Source of the DNA: Pestalotiopsis fici W106-1
Lineage: Eukaryota > Ascomycota > Sordariomycetes > Amphisphaeriales > Sporocadaceae
Direction: 5' to 3'
DNA: 64,000 nucleotides
Assembly (NCBI RefSeq): GCF_000516985.1
Contig: NW_006917096.1
Span: forward strand, 2,651,606-2,715,605
Part shown: one piece after another, positions 11,531-22,020 of the stretch
Numbering within the stretch: position 1 is the stretch's first letter
Layout: each line of letters opens with the position of its first letter
The notes under the pieces: model-generated
Database searches by the model: none
What the model saw: only the letters and a program-made list of their open reading frames with translations
Told to the model about the DNA's origin: nothing
Made by a program: the position numbers and the translations under genes

Positions 11531-13860
11531 CTAGTCTTTTCGTTGTCTTTTGCTGGCACGACCGGGACTATCTTCCAGGTCGTCTCTTGGGATCTCCTCC
11601 GTCCCACTGGGGCTGGCAGAATTATGGCTGGGGGTGTTTGACCCCACGGCCCTGCCGGCACCATTGTTCACAAAGAGATTGTCCGTGTTAACATTGTCGA
11701 GGTTCGAATTGTCAAAGTGGTTTGAACCGAAATCAAATTCGCTGGGTAGACCGTCTTGGTTATATGCATTCGAGTCCAGGTACTGGCCAAAATCAATGTT
11801 GTCATCAAAGTATTGCCCGTTCTCCTCCAGCCCCGGAATTCTGCCAGAAGGGCTGTAGTGACCAAGCAGACTGGTGAGCTCATCCAGTTTATGGCTTTGC
11901 TCGAGTTGCAGTTTTTGCAGTTGCTCAATCTCCTCTTGTGTCTGGGATATCCTGGTCATTGAAGGCGGTGGTATCGATGAGCCCATGATGGGCGAGAAGG
12001 ACGTGTGATTCACCGGAACCGGTGCCGCCACTGCGGGTTCGGGTGCTGGAGCGCTGAAGCTGATTGCTGGAGGAGCGGTAGCGGAGCCGTTGCCGTGTGT
12101 CGCCAAGGCATGGAGCATACGACTTCGTTGATCATTGCCCATGAGGGGCACATTACCGACATTGGGGGATTGTCTAGGGTTGCCACCACCAACATTCGAG
12201 TTCACATCCTGCATGAGCTTCATCATACCTTCCTGAGGGTTAGTGTTGAGCTCGTCCAAGATGCTTGATGGTGTAGGCGCCGAGTCGCTGGGACTGTCAA
12301 AAAGCTCCGTGACCGTACCCATCTGCGGTTGGTTGTGGCCAAATGGCGTCGGTGTGCGGGTTGGAACAGAACTCGCAGATGCCGAGCGCTTGATGGCCAT
12401 TTCAGGGGGGGCCGGCGGCAAAAGGCGTTGTTGTCTCTTTGGAGGTGAAGTCAAGTCTTGCGCAACGCGAGACTGTTGTTGATCCCAGTCGCCTAGATCA
12501 ACCACGGTTCCACTTTGTTGATTTTGTGGTATTTGGCCATTGGACATGATGCCATTGAAGAGATCATTGATGTTGAAGACTTCTCCATTGGGATCAATCT
12601 TCCCCTTGAAAACATTGGCCAAGAATGAGAGTATAGCATTAATGGACTGCTCGTGTCGGTTGTGTTGGTCTTGGAACTGCCTAGCTTGGTTGACAAGCTG
12701 AACATGTTCGCGGCGTAACCGGGCTATAGCGTCATGTATAGCGCGCTGCTGGCCTTGCAAGTCCGCCATCTGGTCTCGTACTACTGTCAAGTCCTTTTTG
12801 GATAATGTACCAGTTTCGGGAGCTGGCAGTGCGCGAGTTGCTGCAATGTTGGGCTGCGGGTAGTTGGGTCCAAATGCACCATCCTCAATGATGTCCTCCT
12901 CGCTGTCACCATCCGCCTCATCAACTCGCTTGCCCTTCTTCTTGGATGCGCCACTCTTGGGCTTGTTGATTAGCCACAAAAGGTTGGGGTGGCCGCGTCG
13001 GAAGTATGGGTTGTAGTATTCACTTGGGCTCTTGTTCTTTCGCTCACTCGCCTTCATAGAGTTGTCCGATAACCCCACCTTTTTGTGGAAGCCGTACATA
13101 TTCAGCTGTCGCACAAATGAGGCATAGTTGTTGTGCTTGAAAAGCTCTGGAATAAGAGTCTTGGCAAATTCATCTTCATCCAGTACAATGAAGGAGTCGC
13201 CCTTCTCTGACCAGCGGATCAGCTCGGTGTTCTTCGAACTCTCGAGGAAGCTAAGTATAGTCAGTAATCAAAAGTTCTGGATAGATGGGGCTGTTTTGCA
13301 GAGGCCACAAACCTGTTTAGCTTCTGCACAAAAGGTGGAATCTGCTTTCGCTTGGCTTGTGCTTCTCTCTTGGCCTTTTGGGCCTTCTCTTCTAGCAACT
13401 CCACGTTGTCATGCTCGTCTTGAGCGTTGCCACCGTTTGATTGCGGCACGAGGCTATCATCTGTGAAGTTGGCCCACAACTCGTTCTGTTGCGGTGTGTA
13501 CGATCTGTTGGCTGCCACCAGCTGGTTGTTCATGCCTCTCCGCGCCAGTGCAGTTGACGGCGTAGCTATGGGCACACCCTGCTGGGTGAACTGCGCCTGG
13601 TGCGGTGACGACACCATGCCGTATGGGTTTGGGTTCGTTGAGTTCTCCATGAAGTTGGCGTTGTTAGCTGTCCACGTTGAGGACTGATCTGGGATGGCGG
13701 AAGGTGGTGGTGGAGGAAAGTATGCTGTCTGCATCGATGCGGGTTCGCTTCCGGGTGCTCGTCGTTTCCTCGATGGATTTGTGGGCGACGACATGGACTG
13801 ATGTACAGTCTGGGGTGACTGCATATATGGAAATTGATAGAGTGGCTCGTGATGAATCAT
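11531..13860 (-). CDS. hsf1: Heat shock transcription factor (Hsf1 type)
   Basis: Nuclear activator that binds inverted nGAAn heat shock elements as a trimer. Two exons (13860-13313 and 13250-11531) with a 62-nt intron encode 755 residues. Splicing joins QKLN to SFLESSKNTELIRWSEKG inside the DNA-binding domain (about residues 172-280), which contains FKHNNYASFVRQLNMYGF and is followed by PNLLWLINKPK. A heptad-rich trimerisation region follows at about 330-395 (VRDQMADLQGQQRAIHDAI...). The C-terminal half is Gln/Pro/Ser-rich activation sequence, and the protein ends in a basic KRQRKD-like signal. The chosen ATG (13860) is the first in frame, but it has a C at -3 and the frame stays open far upstream without an ATG (see findings). 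Confidence 0.93.
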
Positions 13861-16800
13861 AGGACCGGCTTCTGGGTGCTGTGGTGGTGTCTTTTCCTTC
13901 AATAATCCACGACCGCCTGGGCGATCTTCCAGTTGAATCGGGTATGACAGTGTCGACTCGAGGATTGCAGCAGCCAGCTCAACGCGGGGCGGCTTGGGTG
14001 ACCGGGCGGACCAGCTTGACGGGTCAGGCGAAAATTGTGATGCCGTCGGCCGGCTTGCAACGATCAGATAGCGTGTGGTCGCGGCGACAGTGACGTAGTC
14101 GGAAAGACAAGAAACTTGTCGAGAATGAAGAGATTGAGGAGAACGGGGCGGTCTTGTCGCGTTGCGCGCACCGAGCTGCCACGAGGCTCCAGTGAGGCAG
14201 ACTGACGGGATGAGATATGCAGTTTGCTGTGCGACACGAGGTTATTCCTGGGCCAGGCGTCAAGGGCTCCGTGGTGCTGGCCAATTGGGTTGCAGTCGCA
14301 AAATGCGCACAGGAAGGATCTGGGGGAAGGGCGGCGTCCCTCTCTGAACGGGGAAATTTTTTTTGAGTTCGCTCAACTGTGCCCAGGGATGGAATGCCCG
14401 CAAACCTTCTGTAACTCGTTTGGGTCCGTCTTATTGCTTCTGTTTTATATTTTCTTCTCTTCTCAATTATCTCGTCCCGACTTGCAGCGTCACAAAATTA
14501 CAATTGGATGTTGATGGTGGGTTCCAGCTGTCGTTCGTCGAGAGAGTCCAGCAAATCAACCCCACGTTGCGTTCTGCTTGCCGCTATATAATGAGCATCC
14601 ACTGCGGGCGGGCTTCAAGCAAATGTGTCAAGTGAATCAATTCTTGGAGGGGTGTCTGAGAGACTGATGCGCTCTTTTCCTTCTCTCTCTCTGAGTCCCA
14701 AGGCAGAGAAGAAGGAGAAGCAAAGGATGCAAGAGACAAGAGAGACAGCTGAGATTATGTCTCTCGGGGGAAGCTGCCGCGTGGTGGGCAGCAAAGATTT
14801 TGGGAAGTTGTGTTTCTGAGAGACAGAGACAGACAGACGCTAAAAGGACTGACCAAAAAAGAAGAGGGAGACCCGCACGTTGTTGTTTTCTCCCCGCAAG
14901 GACCGGGTCGCAAAACTTCGCTGTACCTAGGTCGCGGGCGGGCGCTTTCCTAACTGCTTTTTTCTAGGGCGACAAGGCTTGTCGTCAATGGGAAAGGATA
15001 CTTTTGACACGCTGGGGCCTAATTGGACAAGCGCAGGCGCGGGGGGTGTTCAGTTCAGGTGCTGGGCTGACTCGATTGATTAAAGCGCCCGAGTGGTGCC
15101 TGGGGACGGGACACGACAACGCGATACGTACTGAACTGGGCACCTGGAACGGCTGCTGCGTGTTTGCAGTGCGTCTGGTCAAGTCCAGCAATATGTATTC
15201 TTTTGGGACGTACCGGATCACACGGACTAGGCGATAACCGACCGACAGGAGAGAAGAGAGGGGAGATAATCAAAATAAATCTCCTGTCTTGTCTTGCTCA
15301 ACCGAGTCTTTGTTGGCTTCGGGGGGTCAAAATTTTGAGTGCCAAAAATGCTCTCTTCCGACTGGGCGAATGAAGCTCTGCTCACCAAATGGCGTGCGGT
15401 GGGGTGGATACTATGGTGTCACCAAAAATGCCAAGCCTTTTTATGCAGAGAGAGCTCAACTGCCAATCATAACCTGCTGTTGTTCTCGGAGACGCACCGC
15501 AACAAGGGGGTTTGAATCTTGATATTCAAGAAAAAAGTAATAATGTATGTATGGTTGACTCGTGAAAGGGTGTATGGTCCGTATGCCGGCAGAGAGAGAT
15601 GTATAAGATGGCTTGGGAAGTTTGGAGAGCAAAGATCTATAATCTACAACTTTGATATCTGAGGCTAGGTAGTTCCCCCTCATTATATATTCCGTCCAGA
15701 AGCTCCGGGATCTGCTCTTCACATGAGTCTAGAAGCAAAGCATTATGCGCCAACTTGTGAGCTTTTGGGAGCATCTGGAAGTTTTGGTCCAGACCTACAA
15801 GGATCTCATCTGTGGATTTGGTCCCTTCTCTAGAGTAGCGGTAGTTACAATGAAGCCATTTCAGGTCTTGGCAGAAAACGGCGCACAGAGACTCGAATAC
15901 TACGCCCGGAGCTAAAGCACCGGAGAAGCTCTCGCTGCTCTTGTGAGTTTGATGCTGGGTCAAAGTTGGAAGAGAGAGAGAAAAATATGCAAGCAGGGGC
16001 CTGCGGCATGAGTCCGCAGGTTGTTGTTCTGCAGGGGTCACTGAGTAATGTTATTGCCGTTTGAGTGCAGTACTTTTTATGATCTGGGTTAGGTATGAAT
16101 CCAATGGAATGGCTGCTCATCAATAGAGTGCCCGTAGCATCCGTGGGCCTTTAGTCGAGGACCCCGGATTTTTATACTAAAGGTAGCCAGTACTAAAATA
16201 CCCACTGGCTGGTTCACTTTGACCCGTTGGACGCATTTTTCATCGTCGTAGTCTCCCAATTCGTACTGCTTGCTGGTCGCTCGACGACCGGCTCTCTTTT
16301 GACACGTTATATCCATTGGTAAATCATCTCCATATCCGAAGATAAGATACAAATCCAGCATATATACTGCAAGTAAGCAAACATTAGAACTCATGATTCA
16401 TCAGTCAACGGGAGCTGGACTTTGGCTCTGCCAGTGGGACGAGCATGGGCCGAGCATGATTACGAGACCGAATAAAACCTCCCAACTTGAACACCACGGC
16501 CGGAGCTATCCTCCGGGGTGGATCTGAGCTCGAAATTGTGAATGGCTTCACAAGGTGGGCTTTATAGGAATGTCCTTCCATTTGACTTTCTATCTGCAGG
16601 TGAGCGTGCTGAGTTTCGTGTAAGAGCCCCGCCCGTACGGAAGACCCATCGCCGATCAGAACGGAAATGAGGCAAGTGGGGACTTGTCGAGATCGATTAT
16701 ACTGAGTGTGCATCGGTGTTTTTGGTCAACCATGAGTCTCTACGCGGCGGCGTACAACTCACAAATTAGGAATGCACGTGGGATCTCACCAAACAGCGAC

Positions 16801-16864
16801 GAGCTTCACGGAATAATTGTGCAAGGGTATCATGAGTATAGATTCGTTATTGTGGAATGCTGCT
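13861..16864. other. Long intergenic region, HSF upstream
   Basis: About 3 kb without a gene I can support. The HSF reading frame stays open from 13860 back to a TGA at 14262-14260 but has no ATG. Minus-strand open frames at 15637-16041, 16089-16394 and 16405-16713 look partly protein-like but do not splice into a convincing product. A long, gene-poor upstream region is common for stress regulators and may hold a long 5' UTR. Confidence 0.45.
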
Positions 16865-18484
16865 TTACCGGGCACCCCTGCCAGCGAGGGCACTCTGTCT
16901 CGCCAGCTTTGCATTCCTAGCTTGATCCCATTCACGACTGCTGCCCCCAGCTCGCGCATCAGCCTTGGCTCTTTTTTCTTCCTTGAGCGTCCGAGCCTTG
17001 TCCCTAGGGTCTATCACCACGAGCTCCTCCTCAGCCTTCTTCCGATAGCTCAGGTCCTTGCCCAGCTTATCAGCAGCAAAACTCAAGGCGTGCCCCATCC
17101 AACCCTCATCATCGCTCTCTGCTTCCTTCTCGGCTTCTGCCCAGGACTTGCAGCTCTGGCAGTTTGCAATGAAATGTAGATCGCACAGTTCTGCCTCCTC
17201 ATCCTGGTTCCCGGACGCTACATTGGCTTCCTCCACACCTTCCTTGATCTCGACCTTTGGTACAGTGGTCGGTGGTGCAGCTTGTTGTAGTCTGGCCTTG
17301 AAGCTCTCAAACTGTGAGTATTCGGGAGTCGAGATTGAGTCGTCAGCACCACCGCGCCTCCTTTTCCTGCCTCTTGTTGCCGTCTCTGGTATGAATTGTT
17401 CAATGCCCGTTTTCTTGGCTTCCTTGACGGGTTCAACCTGTGCATCTCTCCTCATGGACGCCTTCAGGGCTGCAATCTCTGCATTGGCTCGTTCCAATGC
17501 AGACTGCTTCTTTGGTAGCTCGGGCTCAGGAGACGCAATATCTTCGTACTTGACTTTTGTAGTTTCTCGCTTCGGGGGCGGCGAAGGCGATCTCGGTTTC
17601 GAAGGTTCAGGCGGTGCCTCTCGAACGGGTATCGTCTTGACAGAGGAATCTTCATTCTTCTTTTTGGCCGGTTTCGGTTTTGGTGCTTCATCTTCTTCAT
17701 CAATGTCCATGACTATTCGCGTGTCAAACTTGGCCTTCTTGATCACGGGTGCAGCTTCACCGTCAGCTTCGTCATCACCAAAGCTGAGCAGCTTCTTGCC
17801 GCCCTTTGGCTTCTTCTTCTCTTTCTTGACAGCGGTGTTTGGGGCTTGATTTTGCTGCGTGGCGATGCGTTCCCTCTTCTTCATGTCCTCGAACGGGTTG
17901 ACTAGAATCTCGATGCTCGTAATCTTGATCGGGTATAGGGGCCGTTCGCTCCCCTCTGCCACCTCGGACTCGCCTATGCGCGCGAGGTTATATATCGTGT
18001 CGCCCACTATCCTGCCAAATACTGTATTCTTATTGTTGAGCTCGTCCGCCTTATCCAGTGTAAAGAAGAATTGGCTTCCGTTCGAGTCAGGCCTGCCCTC
18101 GTTCGCCATGCCCAACAGACCTCTGCGATTGAACTTTAGCCGGGAATGAAACTCGTCTTTGAAGTTGACGCCCATGGGTCCTGCATTCTTTCCGCGGCGC
18201 TGGTCCGCCGGCCACGGGTCCAGCTCGCCGTCCAAGGCGCCACCGTCGTAGATTGATTCTCCGCCATTGCCGGTGCCCGTTGGATCGCCTCCCTGCAGGA
18301 TAAAGCCCGGCACCAGTCGGTGGAAAACCGTGTTATTGTAGTAGCCGTCGAGGGCAAGCTGTAAAAAGTTGCGCGATGTCAGGGGGGTCTGCTTTGCAAA
18401 AAGCTCCACGGACAGGTCGCCTTGCGTCGTGTGAATGATGACGGACGCAGTCGGCTGCGGCTCGAGATTGTATATCGACGACAT
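16865..18484 (-). CDS. cwc27: Spliceosomal cyclophilin Cwc27
   Basis: Single-exon protein of 539 residues, a peptidyl-prolyl isomerase-like component of activated spliceosomes. The N-terminal cyclophilin domain (about 1-195) includes FHRLVPGF with the active-site Arg at 56, then LLGMANEGRPDSNGSQFFFTL. The residue equivalent to cyclophilin A Trp121 is Glu148, the substitution seen in Cwc27 proteins, which are regarded as weak or inactive isomerases. Relative to human Cwc27 there is an insertion of roughly 23 residues at 80-103 (Gly/Asp/Arg-rich). The rest is a charged, Lys/Glu-rich, probably coiled tail (Cwc27 binds Cwc22). The C-terminus carries a CDLHFIANCQSCKSW cysteine motif, typical of fungal and animal Cwc27. 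Confidence 0.95.
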   Translation of the reverse strand: MSSIYNLEPQPTASVIIHTTQGDLSVELFAKQTPLTSRNFLQLALDGYYNNTVFHRLVPGFILQGGDPTGTGNGGESIYDGGALDGELDPWPADQRRGKNAGPMGVNFKDEFHSRLKFNRRGLLGMANEGRPDSNGSQFFFTLDKADELNNKNTVFGRIVGDTIYNLARIGESEVAEGSERPLYPIKITSIEILVNPFEDMKKRERIATQQNQAPNTAVKKEKKKPKGGKKLLSFGDDEADGEAAPVIKKAKFDTRIVMDIDEEDEAPKPKPAKKKNEDSSVKTIPVREAPPEPSKPRSPSPPPKRETTKVKYEDIASPEPELPKKQSALERANAEIAALKASMRRDAQVEPVKEAKKTGIEQFIPETATRGRKRRRGGADDSISTPEYSQFESFKARLQQAAPPTTVPKVEIKEGVEEANVASGNQDEEAELCDLHFIANCQSCKSWAEAEKEAESDDEGWMGHALSFAADKLGKDLSYRKKAEEELVVIDPRDKARTLKEEKRAKADARAGGSSREWDQARNAKLARQSALAGRGAR

Positions 18485-18798
18485 TGTGGGCAGGTTTCCT
18501 TGCTTTGCCGAAATGCGGCCGCCTTGTTCAGGCGACCCAGATGTAAGCAGAGAGATGCGATTTTGCTCGTCCTGAGTGCGGAATGGATGCGAGACAAGAT
18601 AGCTTTCCAGAATTAACGTAGGCGGGACATTTGCAGAAGCTCCAACTTAGGTTCTCTGAATTATTTACTGGGCCCGGGCTTTTAGTTAGTACCTGAGTAC
18701 TTGCAGGGTTCCACGAAGTGACGTGACGCAACCCAAACCAAACCTTTTCAGTTGCGTAGCTGAACAGCTGCTTCTTATCTTATCATCACCTTTACCAA
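18485..18798. other. CWC27 upstream region up to the transposon
   Basis: No gene. This probably holds the CWC27 promoter. It ends at the left target duplication (18790-18798) of the MITE. Confidence 0.5.
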
Positions 18799-19189
18799 GG
18801 CTCCCAATACATCGACGGACCCGTCGATATTATATAAGCGTCCTTTTACAGCGTTATGCCACTTTTTACAGCGCTCTACAGCGTTCTGCCATTTTTTACA
18901 GCGCTCGATAGCGTTATGCATATTAGCGATAGGAATTTGTGCCTTTATTATTAGTTTTAGCGTTTCTTTTTTAATAGCCATAAATAATAATCATAAAATA
19001 ATTATAATGCGAAAAGGAAAAGATTTGTAATACGCAAATAAATGCAATGCGAAAATAATTATAACGCGAAAATGGTTTAAATTACTTTTATTTTTTTAAT
19101 GCTGGTGCCAGCGCGCAGGGCATGCTTACATAATATCGACGGGTCCGTCGATATTAAATCAACGGGGCCCCGTCGATGTATTGGGAGCC
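18799..19189. mobile_element. Non-autonomous DNA transposon (MITE), Mutator-like by target duplication
   Basis: 391-bp element with perfect 20-bp terminal inverted repeats, GGCTCCCAATACATCGACGG at both ends. It is flanked by a 9-bp target-site duplication CTTTACCAA at 18790-18798 and 19190-19198. A 9-bp duplication and GG...CC termini fit Mutator-like elements (for comparison, Fusarium Hop). Just inside each end are palindromic ATCGACGG-CCGTCGAT modules. The interior is AT-rich and holds three imperfect ~27-bp direct repeats around TTTTTACAGCGCTC (18840-18920), then repeated TGCGAAAA motifs. No transposase is encoded. The perfect TIRs and duplication suggest a fairly recent insertion. Confidence 0.85.
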
Positions 19190-19198
19190 CTTTACCAA

Positions 19199-19754
19199 CT
19201 GCCTTATGTAATCACTTTAATGCAATGTTGGACCAAGGTAGGTATCGTAGTATATCGCTGAACTTTTGAAGACGTCAAACTTAACAAACCAGTCGCTGAA
19301 TGCCCATCTGCTAGCAGCGTCTTGCAGCGTCTTGCAGCGACCCAAGACATCTATCTACCTTCTGAGCAGCTTGATACGGCTGGGATACCATTTATCTTGG
19401 CGTTGAGAGGCGTCAGTGTGTGTAATGGCAGACACAGTCAACATTGAAGTCTCGAAAGGTATTGTCAACCAAAGACGCAATAATGTATATTACCATAAAA
19501 AAAACACAACAAGCAGCCGAACAAATGACGTGAAAGCCTGATGTCATACGAAATAAGAGCGTCTTAACAAATCGATTTCTTTTCTCTCGCCCTGCTCCGT
19601 GTGCCATGCTAAATATTATAGACTTGCATCAGTACGAAAGGGAGAAAGAGGAAAGAAAGGAAGAAAGAAAGAGAAGACATCCAATAGTGTCAACAGTGTC
19701 CAGCTCTAAACCCCACGTCCTATTCCTGAAATTCTAATGCTCATTCTGATTGTC
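19199..19754. other. Intergenic region
   Basis: No gene supported. Contains the short tandem GCAGCGTCTT (about 19315-19340) and a GA/AAG-rich tract near 19640-19675. Probably the 3' flank of the gene at 19755-20862. Confidence 0.45.
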
Positions 19755-20862
19755 TCATGTTTTACGGAATTTTGAGGGTCTTTTTTCTGGGAGGGATTCT
19801 TGTTCAGACGTTCCCGGGGTACAGTGGTCTTGAATCTTAGTCTCCATCTTGCGTTTCCGACGAGCCTTACGGGGTTCAATGTTATCCGAGCTCTCAGAGA
19901 CGAATCCGCCGTTATCCACGCTTGAATCTGAAGTCTCTTGCGGACCACCGTTCATCTCCATGACGTCCTTACGAGACAGCCGGCGGGCGGGCTTGCGTGG
20001 CTGATAGGTATCATCTGAGGTCTCATCTGGTTTACGTTCCAGTCCCATGACCTTGTTACCAGATGTCCTGCGGGTGTGATTTTCAAGACTGGGGGAAAAG
20101 GTGAACGTCTCTTGTTGGACGGTATCGGCAGGTCTCTCCTGCATGGGCTTGTGTTTGCCCTTTGCAGACACAGGGCCATTAGACGATGTTTGCTTCCTAT
20201 GGATTTGGTTTGGTGAATCCTTGTCCGCTCGATCGTGAGAACCATGTGGTGAGCCAGGTTGTGTACTCATGCCGGCAGGAGCTTCCTGCTTGTGTTCTTG
20301 TGCATTATCTGCAGCCTGTGCCGACTGATATGTTGACATCAGGCCATACAGCGGTTGTTTATACCTACCCAAGAGATATGCCATGGATTTCTGCATATAA
20401 TCGTCTATTTTCTCTGCCCCGGGAGGCCCATCTGGATATCCGATGGCTTTTCACATTGCTTCATCTTTCTTCCGAACAGCCGGGTCTTCCTCGCTCCGCA
20501 TGCGGCCAGGCGCCGGCTTGGATTTGGCAGCTGCTTCGGCTGCCTTTATGCGAAATGATTTGGCCGAAGGATGACTGTCCATCTCTTTTTTATTTTGTTA
20601 ATTGAGTTTCTCATCAAGGTTGTCACACTATCATGAGGAAAGCTTTTTCCCTAGGAAATGAAAAAAACTCACGTTTAGACTTGGCAGCCATTTCTGTCTT
20701 ACTGAGTAGAGTGGTATTGGAGCGGTCGGCATACTGCCGACGTTCTGGCATATGCGGATCCGGTGGGAGTGCGTACCGCTTTCCCTGAATGATTGGTCCC
20801 CTAACTCTGTCCTTTCCTTTGCCACCGTTCTCCTCCGTGGGCTCCTGGGGTTGGTACGACAT
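19755..20862 (-). CDS. Hypothetical basic protein with one in-frame TGA (possible pseudogene or missed intron)
   Basis: Unrecognised. Exon 1 is 20862-20673 (MSYQPQEPTEENGGKGKDR...). An 88-nt intron (donor GTGAGT, acceptor AAAAAAG) joins it in frame to exon 2 at 20584-19755. Exon 2 is open except for TGA at 20453-20451 (codon 108 of 340). Both sides look coding: ...EEDPAVRKKDEAM before and KAIGYPDGPPGAEKIDDYMQKSMAYLLGRY after. The C-terminal third is Arg/Lys- and Ser-rich, so probably nuclear and disordered. A second intron at 20477-20391 (87 nt, donor GTTCGG, acceptor ATGCAG, phase 0) would remove the stop but has a poor donor. Other explanations are a sequencing error, or a real truncation to 107 residues. 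Confidence 0.5.
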
Positions 20863-22020
20863 CTTGTGAAGTAAACGGCGATTGTTTTTCACGACCTCAA
20901 AATTGTTGTTAAGGTTATGTTTTGTCTGTCTGTTCTTGAGATATATGGCTTTGGAAGATGATCTGGGTCGAATTCGAGAAAACAGAGGGGTGGTTGAGAT
21001 ACTTATATGCCTGCTGATTGCTCTAGTTCTGTGGCACCGACATGAAGGTTTGTTGAGTTTTGCTGTCCAAAATTAAGATCTTGCCTCGCCACTTCAAGGT
21101 GAAATGACCGAAAGTCAAAGCTTTGCGGGAAGGAAAAAAATACAGAATACAACGAGAGTTGTTGCTGGTTTTCTTTTCCTAGTAGTGAAGACATCGCTGG
21201 GGGGAAGTGGTTTGAAGTTGGAGCTTGGGCTTTTCGATTGCCAATCACGCAACTCCGTCGAGGAAGTCGCGCGAGTCAACACTGATGAAGTAGTTGGAAT
21301 CGTCTAATCTGTATTTTCTATGCCGAAACCAGAGTCACTGGGAAGGCTCAATGAACATCACAACTGGCCACTTCAAGGCTGCGCTAAAAAAAAAAAAAAA
21401 AAAAAAAAAGTAGTCCCATGATTTGGACTGGCGCTGGATATGGGCGTCTCTGTACGGGCATCTGGTCTGCATCTTTGGGCACAATAGCAAGGTACCCTAC
21501 GATACGTTCTGGAAACCTTTTGGGTCATCCAAAACCTTTACGAGAAGAATATGAACGCAACCTTGGCAGTCCAGTCTCACCCATGACCTCTGAAGGCCAG
21601 ATTTGTAGAAAAAGCTATGTCCTATGAAAATTAGCAGTTGGACTAGATTTTCTTGTTCACGAAGGTTTACAAATTCAATAATCCCCGGAGAGGTGGCAAT
21701 CATCCACATCGACCAAACCGCATGTGAGCTGTTGTACGAATCATCCAAATGTAGTAAATTTTACAAGTTGTTGAAGGCATTCATTCATTACTAATCATTT
21801 GCTCTTCAAGGTATCCATGCAACATGAGGTACCAGTGAAACTTGGTGGCGATGCTGAAGTGATCCATTTCTGCGGAGTTGAAGCCTCTATCTGTAATGCT
21901 GTGGACCGTATTATGGTTGGGATACTAGCAAATCTTGATTCATGAGTCACCATCAAGATTCCCGGCTGCGTGTTCAATCAGCCAGAATGGTCCTTTCTTT
22001 CCTTAAACTAACGGTGTTGT
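20863..22020. other. Intergenic region between two minus-strand genes
   Basis: No gene supported. It contains a 24-base poly-A run and is otherwise unremarkable. It includes the promoter of the gene ending at 20862 and the 3' flank of deoxyhypusine synthase. Confidence 0.5.
21386..21409 (+). repeat. Poly-A tract (24 A)
   Basis: Uninterrupted run of 24 adenines between GCGCT and GTAGTCCC. I see no target duplication or 5' body that would make it a LINE/SINE tail or retrocopy. The length is prone to sequencing error. Confidence 0.9.

Noticed and set aside
16089..16394. 101-residue minus-strand ORF with hydrophobic N-terminus that could mimic a signal peptide
   Set aside because: The hydrophobic start overlaps a CTTGCAG acceptor-like sequence, and no family pattern follows. 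Kept only as a low-confidence fragment in the findings.
17058..17849. 263-residue plus-strand open frame within CWC27
   Set aside because: Antisense of a Lys/Glu-rich charged tail, Ser/Phe-rich low complexity, no homology pattern.
21386..21409. Poly-A run as the tail of a retroposed gene or SINE
   Set aside because: No target duplication and no gene-like or Pol III-promoter body upstream of it.
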